Below, piece by piece: positions 32,300 through 44,400 of a stretch of 64,000 nt of DNA (positions are counted from its first letter, which is position 1; the number at the start of each line of letters is the position of its first letter). A program made the translations under genes and the position numbers. Origin of the DNA: Ancylostoma caninum (taxonomy: Eukaryota > Nematoda > Chromadorea > Rhabditida > Ancylostomatidae); NCBI GenBank assembly GCA_037903475.1, contig JBAJFG010000126.1, positions 868,001 to 932,000 of the forward strand, in the 5' to 3' direction. The notes under the pieces are model-generated. The model had not been told where the DNA came from and made no database searches. It worked only from the letters and a program-made list of their open reading frames with translations.

Positions 32300-33878
32300 G
32301 TGAAAACGATGGACCGAGGCTAAGGAATTCAATTGCGTTTGAAGATAGCTGAGCATTCCCAATAACAGTGACTCTTGCTTCTGCATGTTCAATGAATGTT
32401 TAATGAATCGCTGTCCCTATTTCGAAATTTTCAAATTTTTTGCTCGTTCTTGAATGAATACATATTGACTTTGAAAATATCTAATATAGTAAATTAATTT
32501 ACTCGATGTCATCAACTCGACTCAGTGACGTTCCTGTAAATACGGCCTGACACTCGATAGGGGTGCCGAATATCAAGCAAAAACAATAGGATGGAGAACT
32601 AATAGCGGCCTTCTGCTCACAAATGAGCATTCTTAGCAACAGTAGGGTATTCACTGAACTTCTCTTGTTCAGTCCATACAATCTAAGATGCTGCTGAACG
32701 AAGCAGCCAACACTTAATTTCTTCCGCCTACATTGCTGTGGTAATTTCTAAGCATCGTTGATGTGCTACATTGCCACATGGTTTAGGTTTATCGTGGTCA
32801 TGATAGATTTAGGTTCGATTCCCATCAGTACGTTTTGCAAAGACATCGGACATCGTTACTCACGTTCAGTTGATACCCAGAGCTGCCAACTTGTAGGCAC
32901 GGCTGCCAGCATGGTGGTAACTTTAATGCCAATATGCGATGTAGATTAGTGCGGGCCTCACCACAGCGTATACGTATGTAGGACGCACACGCTTACAGTG
33001 TTGCACCAGGTCCAGGCGGCTAAGTTCGATTCTCTTTTATTCTGTGAATGCCGGGTTCACTGACCTTCAAGAAAAGATCGGCATCAAATCACCATGCACG
33101 CATCCATTATAAACTGTCCTCTAAAATAACACCAGCTACTACCCCTATTGGTAGTGGTCACACTTAAATTCAGGGCCGTTACATTCGGCGAGCTCTATCA
33201 GATTATTTAAAGAGCGAACTCGCTGACTACGTACTCAAACGAAGTAAGCCAATTATATCGCCACACAAAAAATTCAATAAGTATATTCCTAGTCGAAATG
33301 GCTATCACTCATGCAAAGTTTGGATATCACTGAAGTTTCACATTTCAATATGTTCAATGAGAATATTATACTTCATTGCCTTTAAAGATAATAATCTCCC
33401 TCTGAGAGGTTGTGGTGCGCTTTAGCAGGCGCGACGGTTTAATTAGCTTCTGCTGATTTGGTCGAAATTCACAGTTAATTCAACCAGTAATCAACACGAA
33501 ATTGTCAAAGGTGTTCGGAGCCCTACGAAGTTGCTCGGCGATTCTGCGTTTGCTGAGGCCTGTGTCATGGGGAGCTCGTGTTTCCTACCTCAGAAACCAT
33601 CGATCCTGGTGGTGTTGTAAATTTAATTAAGTAGAAATCACCATTAGTCATTGCAGTTTTGAAACAGGAACTTTCAGGTAGGGAATATTTTTATTTATTC
33701 GTTACTCAGAAGGCCCATTATGATATTTTGCATGAGTGTGTCAGATACAGGCTACACTTTCGTTTTCTACTTTTTTACTCCGAATATAGTCGACTAAGGC
33801 TGTGGGCTTACTGATTTCTCAAATGGCAACAGCTTCTGTCAAGCAACATTTTGTGACGGTCATGAAGAACGATAGGTA
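32300..33878. other. No gene recognised
   Basis: AT-rich, no exon with family likeness. TTCGATT motifs near 32815 and 33030 were examined as tRNA T-loops and rejected. Confidence 0.4.
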
Positions 33879-34045
33879 GTGAAAGCTGCGGCTGCGTGTC
33901 AAGACGTACGCTGCGACGCTGTGATTGGTCGGTTCGCCTACGCGCCGCGGTTGCGACCAGCGTGTTCGCGGGCTGTGCTGCGAGGAAATGGACGAGTTTT
34001 CTCGACCGTGCGTGGGGCAGATGAATGCAATGGAAGCACGGCAGC
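33879..34045 (+). repeat. Dispersed repeat, pair of 48040-48190
   Basis: Shared blocks in order: GTACGCTGC, GCTGTGATTGGTCGGTT, GCGCG, GTGCTGC, AGGAAATGGACGAGT, CAGATG. The partner lies in intron 2 of transporter copy B. Confidence 0.6.
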
Positions 34046-34873
34046 TAGCGCACGTGTCACAACGCTACGGAATGAGCTATCTGCTGCTCATATTCTTCTG
34101 CTATTTCAATTCTACTAGTATTCTGGTCCTGTTGCTGTCCGACTACTACTGCTATTGCTATTCTGCTGGTTCTGGGCTACCATTTAACCACGCCTAACAC
34201 TACTGGCTATGTATTCTAAGCAGCTATTCTTTTATTGCTGATCTATGCAATGCTGTAGCTTGTCGGTAAGTTCAAACATTGTATTTCCAGTGGCGTTACT
34301 TCTTTCGGAATGCTTTATTTTTCTATAAGGTTATTGCCCGAAGGAAAAATTGTACTCTTGTAATTAATTTTGGGATAACCATTATTTCCAGGGAACACAT
34401 GTGGAGAAACGAAATTCATTCCTTAGTATTTGAGGGTTTCCAGGTATGTTCACCACATTTATTTCCACCAGTACAGATTGTATGAAGTTCTTTGTTTGTT
34501 TTCCCCTCTTTGCCTCTGTTTTCTTTCGTCCTCGCATTTTCCCCAAAATTTCCGCTCATCTGGCAACTTCATGAAGGTATTCATGTATTTTATGATTACA
34601 TGAACCCTCCATGGATAGCTAGAATGCAGAATAAGCACCTTCAGCGTGCAGGGGTTACGAAGTACTTATCATTTATTGCGAGAAGTTTCTAAGAAGACTT
34701 GTCCAGTCCTGTTCAAACGTGTTGAAACGTGATGTTTTTTTCCCTATCCAACTACAAACACAAGGATTTATCTGTTGGCTGTTTAAACGTCCTGCTAGCG
34801 TATTTTTTTTGCTCACGGCTATTCACTAAATATAATATTCACTAAATATATTCACTAAATAATTCCAACTATT

Positions 34874-37361
34874 ATGGCAAGTTCTGGCCCCAGCAACACC
34901 ATCAACAGCTCTGCTGTGAACGCCCCAAGGGTCTTGTCTCTCATCGCAGCACAGGCTGCAAGAGCAAGAGCAGGTTTGTGATAAAGCATGCTATAACATC
35001 TGGCCAGTAATATGCAGAGAATCAGTGATAGCTTCATCTCATTCAGGTGTGACTGGCCGAATCCTCAAGCTGTTCGCCAGGACCAGCAAAATGTCCTTAG
35101 TCGCCTGCTTCCAGTTAGGGTCGCTTACCGTCCTAACACTGTTAGCAGGTACGACCCGTCGTCAGCATCCAGTGGATCTGCGGGCCCGTCAAGTTCTTCT
35201 ACAGCCTGCACTGTGCCTGCTCCTAGAGCACCTGAGTCTGTGAGAGTGTGAGCCGTTGCTCCACGATCCAGAGAGCGCTTCTTTGGAGAAAGAGAGGTAA
35301 GTCAGTCTGGGAGACACGAGGTTTTGAAGTACAGGATTCCAGGAAGCAGGATGTCGCACATCTTCACATTCCACCGCAGGAACCAAGGATACGAAGTGTA
35401 CACATGCAGATAATGCAAGAAGGTGGGACTTCATCTGCCGATCAAGGTGAGGTTCGACAGTTTTGTCACATTCTACTATCCTCTATCGTTCTTCGGTGTT
35501 TTTTTTTGACATGCTGGGTTGGAGAATAAGTTCGTGCTATCCAATATGGGCTCTAGAGGACGCACGCAGAGGAGCAAAAGAAAAAAATTTTACGGAATGC
35601 TAAAGCTAGGCTATGATACTGCCGCTTCTGTTACGAAATCAGCATTTTCTTACAATGTTGCACAGCTATCTTACCGTTATTCGACTATCTCGAACAACAG
35701 CTTCATCTACAGGTGGTCGGGAATGAATTCTTCGGGGACCTATGCCAGAATCACGTTTGCGTCCCCGTAAATGCAGCTGAGGACCAGGTGAACAGGATGA
35801 TGTACGAGGTATTTCTTGAAGGCTCTACAGTTAATGGCTATAGTTGGGCTCAAAACAAGAACATAATTTCAAGAAATGTCGGAATGTCCGGAACGATCCT
35901 CGCTACGCTAACGTTGAAATTTGGGAGGAGACGCTGGTAGGCTGCCTAGAGAATCCCGCTGTTGGAAATCCTACAGAGAGGGAGGATATGGCGGCCTACC
36001 TCCACAGCCATGGCCTGGAAGCGAGAAGACGGACCATCGCAAGGTAATTTTATCTAACCGATGCGATAGTGAATATCTTATTTTTTTCAGGAGCAAAGAG
36101 GTTCACAGAGATAGGATGCTGACGTGGGACAATATTCCCGAAAATTTCGCTTATCTCAGTGACGGAACACCATTCCTGCAGGAGAACACTTCCACCCTGC
36201 AGATTTACTATTCAGTCGATACGATCCGGGTAAGAGCCAGACTGCTTTTCAAAATTCAGAAGTTACCCGAACGATGCTTCAGAGGGCCTGCGAAAAAGGG
36301 CTACGCGCTCTTGTGGCCGATGGCGTGCACAAGATACTGCCCGCACAACTAGGTGACCAAGCCCAGTTGTACACGATTCATGGCGCATGCGAAAACGGAC
36401 ATGAAGTATGTTCCTGAATTTGAGACGTTCTAATTAGGCAAAAAAAAATCGAATTTTACAGGTGCCCCTCGTGCATGCCCTTACCAAGAACAAGACGCAG
36501 GCCACATACGAGAAAATTTTTGGGCGGTTGCAGCAGGAGTTGCAAATAGCCCCCAATCTCAGTCCTCTCCGGATTATATTGGACTTCGAGGTGGCAGCTA
36601 TCAATGCAGCAGGGAACGTGTTCCGAAAGGCCTCCATTGAGGGATTCCATCTGTCCCAGTCCTGGAACAGGAGTCGGAACGCCCTAGGAATAAGAAAATA
36701 CCTGAAGGGAGAGTCACGATGCAGGATGGTATCGAAGTGGTGGAGGACTCTCAAGGGCATTCCCTTCTTGCCGACAAACTTGCTGCGTAGGCTCCCAGGA
36801 CTTGTTCGTCCCTCTTTCCCACGCAGCCACGTGGCATACCAGAAATGCCAAGAGTTTCTGGACTACCTACATGATACATGGATGCGTGGTCCATTCAGAA
36901 ACTTGTGGTGCAAGTGGGGTTTAACGGAACTCAGGACGACAAATCTTGCTGAAGCATATTACAGGTACCTATGTTTAACTTACTCTCCCCGTTCATTCAC
37001 TTGAGTAACTTCAGCAAGCTCCGTCGCATCATCCGCAAGAAAAACGTAAACCTGCAGCTGATCCTGGAACGTACTAGGAGGGAAAACACCATAGCAGTGG
37101 CGAAGCTGATCTCGCTTGACCGGGTGAGGTGTATCCAATAACTCTTCGAAAACCTTGGTTGGAGTTGGCTCAACTCATTTTTTTCAGTTTCCGAACGAGC
37201 AACGAAGGCTCAGGAGACGGGACAGGCTGATGCGGCAGAAGTTTGCAGCGAAAATGGCGGAGTTCGAGCGGGAGCTTTCGAGAGGCGGCATTGTTACGAC
37301 AGTTGCCACAATCAGATACTGTCGTCACATGGCCCGCTTCATAACCGAGAAGGCCATTTGA
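34874..37361 (+). CDS. MULE (Mutator-like) transposase gene, multi-exon, disrupted
   Basis: Mutator-like transposase, a DDE enzyme that moves MULE elements. Supported exons: 35321-35446, 35713-35808, 35874-36043, 36091-36229, 36260-36405, 36462-36964, 37015-37123 and 37188-37361 (TGA). A possible first exon starts at ATG 34874. Exons 1-2 encode a FLYWCH/C2HC-like finger (YTCR, C, later NHVCVPV). The core reads LRALVADGVHK (first Asp, codon 36319), IHGACENGHE, VPLVHALTKNKTQATYEKIF, RIILDFEVAAINAA (second Asp, codon 36582) and FHLSQSWNR. The third acid was not assigned. Most splice phases agree. Two defects are seen: an in-frame TAA (35411-35413) between the finger cysteines, and a one-base phase mismatch between exons ending 36229 and starting 36260. 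Probably an inactive element copy; terminal inverted repeats were not found. Confidence 0.65.
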
Positions 37362-37436
37362 GCATAACGCAGAAGGAGGAACTTAACTTCTCTCAAATAA
37401 CATCTGAAAGAAACAGTCCCGTATGTGTTATGCTCA

Positions 37437-37549
<113 letters not shown>

Positions 37550-37559
37550 TGTCAAACCA

Positions 37560-38744
37560 ATCATTTTCGTTGAAAACAACTACCACTATCGTTCTTTTTT
37601 CATTCCTTTTTTCATTCGTTCTCCTCCCGCGCTTCCTCGCAAACCCATTGAAACGAAAAATGATAGAAGCAATGGAGATATGAAGAAGATCACCTCAGAT
37701 TAACAACAATATGAGTATCTTGAAGCACTGATACTGATCTATCACATCCAACCTTCTCAGCTGCTTTTCAACCACCGCTGGGTGATGTGCTCTTGTTCTG
37801 CTTCTGTTGTTCCTCTCCTACCATTGTTATGTATTGTATGTTCTAGGCTTGAAAATGACGTTACAACGGCGAAAGCTCTCGTAATGGAGCAATTTTTTCG
37901 TTCCTCTTTTAAAATTTCAAGTCTCAATATCTGCGTAAAAATTCTTAGAGGTTACCTTCGTGTTTAGCGTATGCAAAAAAAAAAATGAAAATTTTGATAT
38001 TCACATTGATGCACAGATGTTTCGCTACAATTTTAGTCCTTTAGCCATCCTTAGTTGTGTCGATGACCAAAATTTGTTTCCACTCCAACTGAAATGGATG
38101 AGATCAGACTGTGAAAGAGAAGAGACGGAAGCGATGCAGTTAGAAGGAAGGAGCCAGACAGACGGAGGTGGTGCGAATGAGGGATGTCGGCATCAATGTA
38201 AGGGGAGATAATCAGAAACACTTCAATGCTACGTAAGACATGTGTTGTATCGATGAAGGATGTCAGCTTTATGGAATCTGCAATGCTGTGACGTGATAAC
38301 AAAGAAGTTATGAAACTGTTTTATCCAACTAATATTAAACCTGAAGAGAGCTGGAAGAATTGTATATACAGCTGTTTACAATGTGTACACACAAAAAGGG
38401 GTGAATGCGAGAGCAGCGTAGTGTTACAGAAAAATGAAAAAATAAAGAAGTTGAACAAAAGTGAAGAGATGAGATGAGAGTAGCATAAATTAATGAAAAA
38501 TGAAGCCAGTTTCGAATCTAAGAATTCCCGTTTCGAACATTGCCAAAGCATAGATCTGAGCGAGTGAGATATAAGCTCTTCAACGAGGATATGAAGTATT
38601 TCGTTGCTCCTCCAGAGCTCCACTGTGAAGATCAGAAACAACAGTGCTAGTCGAAGCGATATCACCTAGAAATAGGAAATTATTAGGCTTTCAAATAACA
38701 GTTACTCAAAACACACCACTCATTTTTTTTGTGAATTTAATTTA
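37560..38744. other. No gene recognised
   Basis: AT-rich DNA with only short frames. The C-T-rich run at 37590-37650 and the A-rich run near 37975 are simple sequence. Confidence 0.35.
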
Positions 38745-38756
38745 ATGAATTGGAAA

Positions 38757-39011
38757 AAACATGATTCTGCTTTAGATGCCCTGCGGCAAAACTTCTGTTT
38801 TGCATATCGCCGCCGAAAAAAAAGCGGAACTCTCAACAAGGCAACATCCGCTGTGTCCACCCAGACCGGGCTATTACTAGAGAAAAGAGCAGAGTTCTCA
38901 GAGGAAGAAAGTCTAGAGAATTGGAAAGAAGTTCTTCGACACCGTCACGGTTTTGAATTTCCCTCCTCTAACAAAAAAAAAGCGGAAGAGATGCGACTAC
39001 GTACAATTTGA
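38757..39011 (+). CDS. Possible terminal exon, unknown protein
   Basis: Open reading after a plausible acceptor (CTGCTTTAG, about 38776), or from ATG 38745, to TGA 39009-39011. The product would be basic and hydrophilic (ALRQNFCFAYRRRKKSGTLN, then EEESLENWKEVLRHRHGFEF). It has no domain I recognise, and no upstream exon was found. It may be a chance frame. Confidence 0.2.
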   Translation, partial: KHDSALDALRQNFCFAYRRRKKSGTLNKATSAVSTQTGLLLEKRAEFSEEESLENWKEVLRHRHGFEFPSSNKKKAEEMRLRTI

Positions 39012-39265
39012 ATACATCTTAGGGAAGGACCAATGATCTGTTGTGCATAGCATAGCGGCAGGTGCAGTAATTCTCAACAATGTGATGATGGAGTAAATTC
39101 ATATAGAAGTGAAGACGTAAATGGTGGATCTTATGGGCTGTGCAACGGCTGCGAAATCGCACACATGAGTCCTCCTACATTAGGTGACGCTTCACTACTG
39201 CCTTTTCTAGTGGTGTAGATGGTTTTCCAGCATGTGGACCTTTTGCATATTATTGCTCTCCATTA

Positions 39266-40111
39266 TCTGTATATATAAAAGTCAAAGTTTGTATGTGCGT
39301 GTGTGTGTGTGTATGTATGTAATGAATAGAAATCGCGGAGGGTGAACCGATCCGGACCAAATTTTGCATGCACATACTTCGCGGGCCGGCGGAGGTTATA
39401 GGCTACTTTGCACCTGGGATTATCGATCGATTGATCGATTATATCGATTTTATTGATTTTTCGTTATTTTTGCCCAGGGGTCGGTGGGAACATGTCTTCT
39501 GGGGTAGCTCAATGCGCTGAACACGAATATGGCAACCATTTTGCACGAAATATTGATTTATCGATTTTATCGATTTTTTTCCATTTTCGGTCGGGGAGGT
39601 ACGTGGACATGTATCCTGGGGTTCCTCAATACGCTGAATACGAATATGGCAACCATTTTGCACGAAATATTGATTTATTGATTTTATTGATTTTTCGCTA
39701 TTCTTGCCCATGGTTTGGTAAAGACATGTCTACTAGGGCATCTCAATGAGCTGAACACGAATATGACATTGAATTTGCATGAAATAGCGATTTATCGATT
39801 TTATTGATTTTTGGCTCTTCCGCCCAATGGAGCGGTGAAGACATGCCTCCTGGGGTTCTTTGACACGCTGAAGATGAATATGACAACCGCTTTGTACGAA
39901 TGCATCGATTCAATGTCACCAAAATAGCTTTGCTAACTTTTCGCCCACAAGTCGATGGGGAAGGGTCACTTGGGCTTTGCTAACATACTGATCACCAAAA
40001 TTAGGGAGATTTCAATGTTTTAATGGATTTATCGGCGATAGTAATTGGCCTCAGCAGTGTGATGTAGCCAAGGTAGTAAAACACCCGGGCAAAGCCGGGT
40101 ACGGCAGCTAG
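39266..40111 (+). mobile_element. Helitron-like element (HINE type), copy 3, complete
   Basis: Starts TCTGTATATATAAAAGTCAA after A39265 and ends with hairpin ACCCGGGCAAAGCCGGGT, then ACGGCAGCTAG, followed by T40112. The internal ~115-bp array has about four units, one fewer than copy 1. Length 846 bp. Both ends fit the Helitron A|T insertion rule, and no Rep/helicase gene is present. Confidence 0.85.
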
Positions 40112-40595
40112 TAAGGGATATAAGCTCTTCATATCGAGTCGTGACCATAACCATGCAACGGGTTATGTCTGTTCAGATATCATGGATAACAAACGTGACC
40201 ACACCAAGGAAATGTTCCACATTTTCAACTTCTGCTGCAAATTCAAGCACACTGCATGAGAGGATGTCTCGTCCTTCGATGGTATCAGCAGGTAACGAGA
40301 AGCCTTGTCTACGGAGTACTCCAAAAATGACTACCGAGCAGCGGTTTCTTCTCTTAAAATTTTGATGAATTGAGCATTGTTTCCTCTCCACAAAATACCT
40401 TCCGCCTTAAAACACGGACACCTCGGCACAAAAGACTTAATGTGATGTAATTCTATTCGCATACGTCTGCAAGCGACCAAGATATGATAGCTTGAATTTA
40501 TTAATTCATTTTGTCTTATTCTATGGCTGGCAAACCATTACAATGCCACGAAGACGTTTCCAGCGGCCCTTCACTTAAAGTACATACATATGTCG

Positions 40596-40857
40596 CAGTG
40601 GCGGATGCAGAAAGTGGGCGGTAGGGGGCGTGGGAAAAAGTGGGGTTTCCGCCGTTTTGGTGACCCAAACGGGAAATAAAATTAATAAAAATATTAATTA
40701 TAATAATAAATAATTCATAAAAATTATATTAAGAATAATAATAGGAACAAACAATTAAAGATGAACTAAAAAAAGATTTTTATTCGTATTGTAAAGTAAT
40801 TTCGAAAATTTGGCGACCCATTCTCGGGGGGGGGGGCGCCCCCTGTGTCCGCCAGTG
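40596..40857. mobile_element. hAT-type MITE with 8-bp target duplication
   Basis: Begins CAGTGGCGGATGCAG and ends CTGTGTCCGCCAGTG. It is flanked on both sides by the identical octamer ATATGTCG (40588-40595 and 40858-40865). An 8-bp duplication and CAGTGGCGGA-type ends are typical of hAT superfamily elements. The interior is AT-rich and non-coding. The right terminus carries one mismatch (CCAGTG instead of CCACTG). Confidence 0.88.
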
Positions 40858-41430
40858 ATATGTCGTGAAGGACGAAACATTTCAATCAATGGGTAAGAAA
40901 AATGGAATGATCAAGTCGCTGTCCAGGTGAAAAACTTTCCGCTCTTCTACTATGAAATTAGCCTCCTAAAGAATATACAGCTCTAGTTTTGAAAACCTCT
41001 TTACCTACATTTCAGGCAAACAAAAGCGGCAAAACAGCCAGGAAAGCAAAAAAAAACTTTCAGGGAAAGAATAAAAATCTAATCAGGATGTCAAGAAAGA
41101 TCGAAACAAGCCAGAACAGTTGCATTATATGGATTTAGAGAGAAAAATAAGCCTGTTACGTTTCTTACATGTGATCTGAACAGACGACCTGCAGCTGGGT
41201 AACGGCTCAATATTCCCTGCAAATTGTTCTTACAACACCCGTAGTTTGAGCCAGATCCGGTCATATCAGTATATTTTATATGCAGTCAATCCGTGAATTG
41301 TGCAGATACCATTGGGAACCGGTTCAGTTTTAATCTGATTACGTTACCAATGAGGTTTTTTCTGCAAAACAGGATTTCTATTTCACCACCCCTCCCCCCC
41401 CCCCTTCCCAAAGTGGTCCATTAGCGCATA

Positions 41431-44400
41431 TTAGGCAAGAAAAAACCAACCGTCATTCCTTCCGATTTCACCTCCAACGGTGAGCGAGTGCGTCATAATT
41501 TGCGCCTTCAACCTTTTCTCCAATAGCCACTGAGGCCGCATTAGAATATGAATGCCTCTGGAAGAAAACCATTACTGTGCACAGTCTTGCAAACTAAGGA
41601 TCGACGTAACGTTGGCGTGCAGCTTACCCTTGACCGATAACAACAAGCAGTTGTAGAACACCTCCAACAAAGAAAGCAAAACCAGGCCACCATTCCATAG
41701 AAGCAGTGAATATGGAATTGAACACAGCAGCAGACATCATTGGACAGAAGGCCATGATCATTGAACATACTGGAAAACAAAAATTTTTTTGCCTATCACA
41801 CTTCAAATATATGTAATATTGAGTTTATAAATATAACTGAATACTTATAAAATCAAGAGAACGAATTGGAATGAGTCCCCTTCATTCGTCAGCAAATGAT
41901 GTAAATTCAATATACGGATTTTTCTATTTATTCAAAAAATTTACTTGTGAGCAAACGAGCTGTTTGTTCTTTAGGAACCATTCGTGGTAAGAAGGATCGG
42001 TATCCAGGTCCAATGGCTCCGCAGAAGATGGTGAACACAGCGGCTGAAAAATGGGTCTTCTTGTTCCACTCGAGACAGCACGTTAATGTAAAATTTTCTT
42101 ATAGAATTCCTTATTTTACATAAAATGCACTAATAAGCTGCACTAACTTAGGAAAATCTCCTCAGTAGTGTGAGCCGCGGCGATGAGGAAAAACGATGCT
42201 GCTGAAGCTGCTATGCCGATTATAATCATCAAGCTGTCTTTACCCAACCAGTGAACCAGCGTCAAAAGGAGTGGACCTGGAAGTAAAATGGGTGGTGCCA
42301 GGTCAACATAAAAGAGAAATTTACGGTGGCTCATGAATATTTATGAAATAACGTACAGATGACCATCCCAAGCGAGAAGAGAAGTCCACGAAGAAGGGAA
42401 AAATAGCTGAACACTTTATCACTCCATGAGAACGGCTTTCTTTTGACCAGTAGGAACAGCAGCGATTGGTCTAAAGCAAAAAAAAATACCGGTACGACTG
42501 AAAAATACTACTCCTCTCATCCGAATATTCACTTCTTGAGCTACTGTCCTTTGTTTGGCATTTGCTATGCTTAATTTGGTTGATCACTTCCTGGCTTTTT
42601 TAATATAATTTTGTTTCTGACACTGTCTTGCACGCCGAAACTCGTTTTGAATTTCATATAATAAATAAATAAATAAGTAAATAAATAAATAAGTAAATAA
42701 ATGAATAAATAAATAAACTGTTTAAAATACTATCTATTACACTTGGGACTAGATGAAAATCAAGTAATTAAGTAATCCAATTAATTCGATTATGAATTTA
42801 AAATCCGACCCAAAAATTCCCAAAGAAGGAAAAAGAAGAAGCTCTAAGCTCCTTGTTAACATCTTCCAAGAGTTGTACTACTAGCTCCGTTTCGGAAATC
42901 CAAAATTTCAACTTATTTCGAGCCGAATTTTCGAATTCGGCTCGAAATAAGGTGAAATTTTGGAAAACTAATGAATTGTTCTGTCTCAACACAGAATCTA
43001 TTCAAAAAAATTCAAAATTTGATCTTAAGCACCATACTCCGATCTATAAAAGGATTCTATTGCAGATATGTCAGCGTACTTACGGTGATGAACTTACCAA
43101 GTGCTAGAAACTCGACCATAACGAAAAACAGCGACATAATGAGACAACATCGAGTCCATCCTGGACGCTTTTGTAGCAGGACCTAAAATGTCCATACCTT
43201 GACGTACATAATCCATAACATTTTGACCTAGTCACAACCGGATATTATTCTCGCCTAGGTCTTTTGAAGACAAAACATCAACATAGAGATGTATTACGCA
43301 ATTTGTTGAAGTTGTGTTCACAATAACAAATATATCATAGCGTGTTCAGTCAGAGCAATACCGGAGTGCGACGAAAGGCCAGAAATCACTCCTTGGATGC
43401 GGCAAGGATAGGGTCAGAATTCTCCTTTCCTTTCCGAGGTATTCAGAGAGAAAAAATGAAAACTGCACAAACAAAGAGCATACCTCGCCAATAGCACAGA
43501 CGTTGTCTCGCAACTTTGTGGCGAGCGACTTTGGCTGTTCAACTTGAATGTCGGCGGAACCAGATGGAGAAGCATGGCTATTATTTTGGCCTATAAAAAC
43601 TGGAGTTTTCGACGGAAAAAAGTTCTTTTCAAATATCAGATAAATATACTCTTGGCATATTGTATCACAGTTCCTCGTCTTCTATGATAAAGACAGCTCT
43701 GTGAAAGAACTGCTAAATAATAGGAGCTGCAGTGACGGTTACGGTTATCTCTTATCACCGACTAAGTAGTGAAGAGCCAAATATCACCGTCATACAAGTA
43801 AAAGAAGTAATAATAGGTATTCGACAGTGAGAGAAAGGAAGACTAGCATTTCTCAATTTGTTCAGAGTATTATTTTCCCTGCACTTGGATAATTTTCTCC
43901 CCACCACGTGAGTGTCTCCTCCAAAAGTTTCCCTCACTAGAAGCACTACGAATCTGAAGGACGGAGGGGTAGGTGCTGCAGGATTACTGTAGGTTTTAAT
44001 CACATTTAGTATGATTTCTATAAGAGGATAAAAAACGCGATTACGCGTTAAATTAACCATTAAATGTTCTGAATCGATTTGGAACAGTTGCAGGTTTCGA
44101 AATTGGCGGTGTATACCTTCAATGTCCCGCAATTTTCGCCGTTACCAAACAAAGTGACCACTGCAACTACCGGCAAAACTAGTAGGAAAATTTGAAAACA
44201 GAACACATTAGTTATCCTAAAAGTAGATATTACATATATCGAACAGGGCTTCCAATGCAGCATAAGAACGAAAAACGGAAAATAATTTCGCTCATGAGCA
44301 TATTAAGACTAGGTAGGACAGTGCTGCAGAAGGATATGGCCCAGACTCACTTGCATGTGCCATACTACATGAGCATTCAACTGCGAGCGTTGAAATGTGT

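Noticed and set aside
41294..41362. Alternative last exon for copy B after TTTTGCAG
   Set aside because: A closer acceptor (TTCTTCCAG) gives a 70-base intron, an in-phase exon at 41557-41431 and a stop, which is the simpler model.
44060..44263. Hydrophobic minus-strand frame as an extra transporter exon
   Set aside because: It lies in intron 7 of copy B. The flanking exons already join in phase (GAT A to GC CAA), and copy A has no matching exon.
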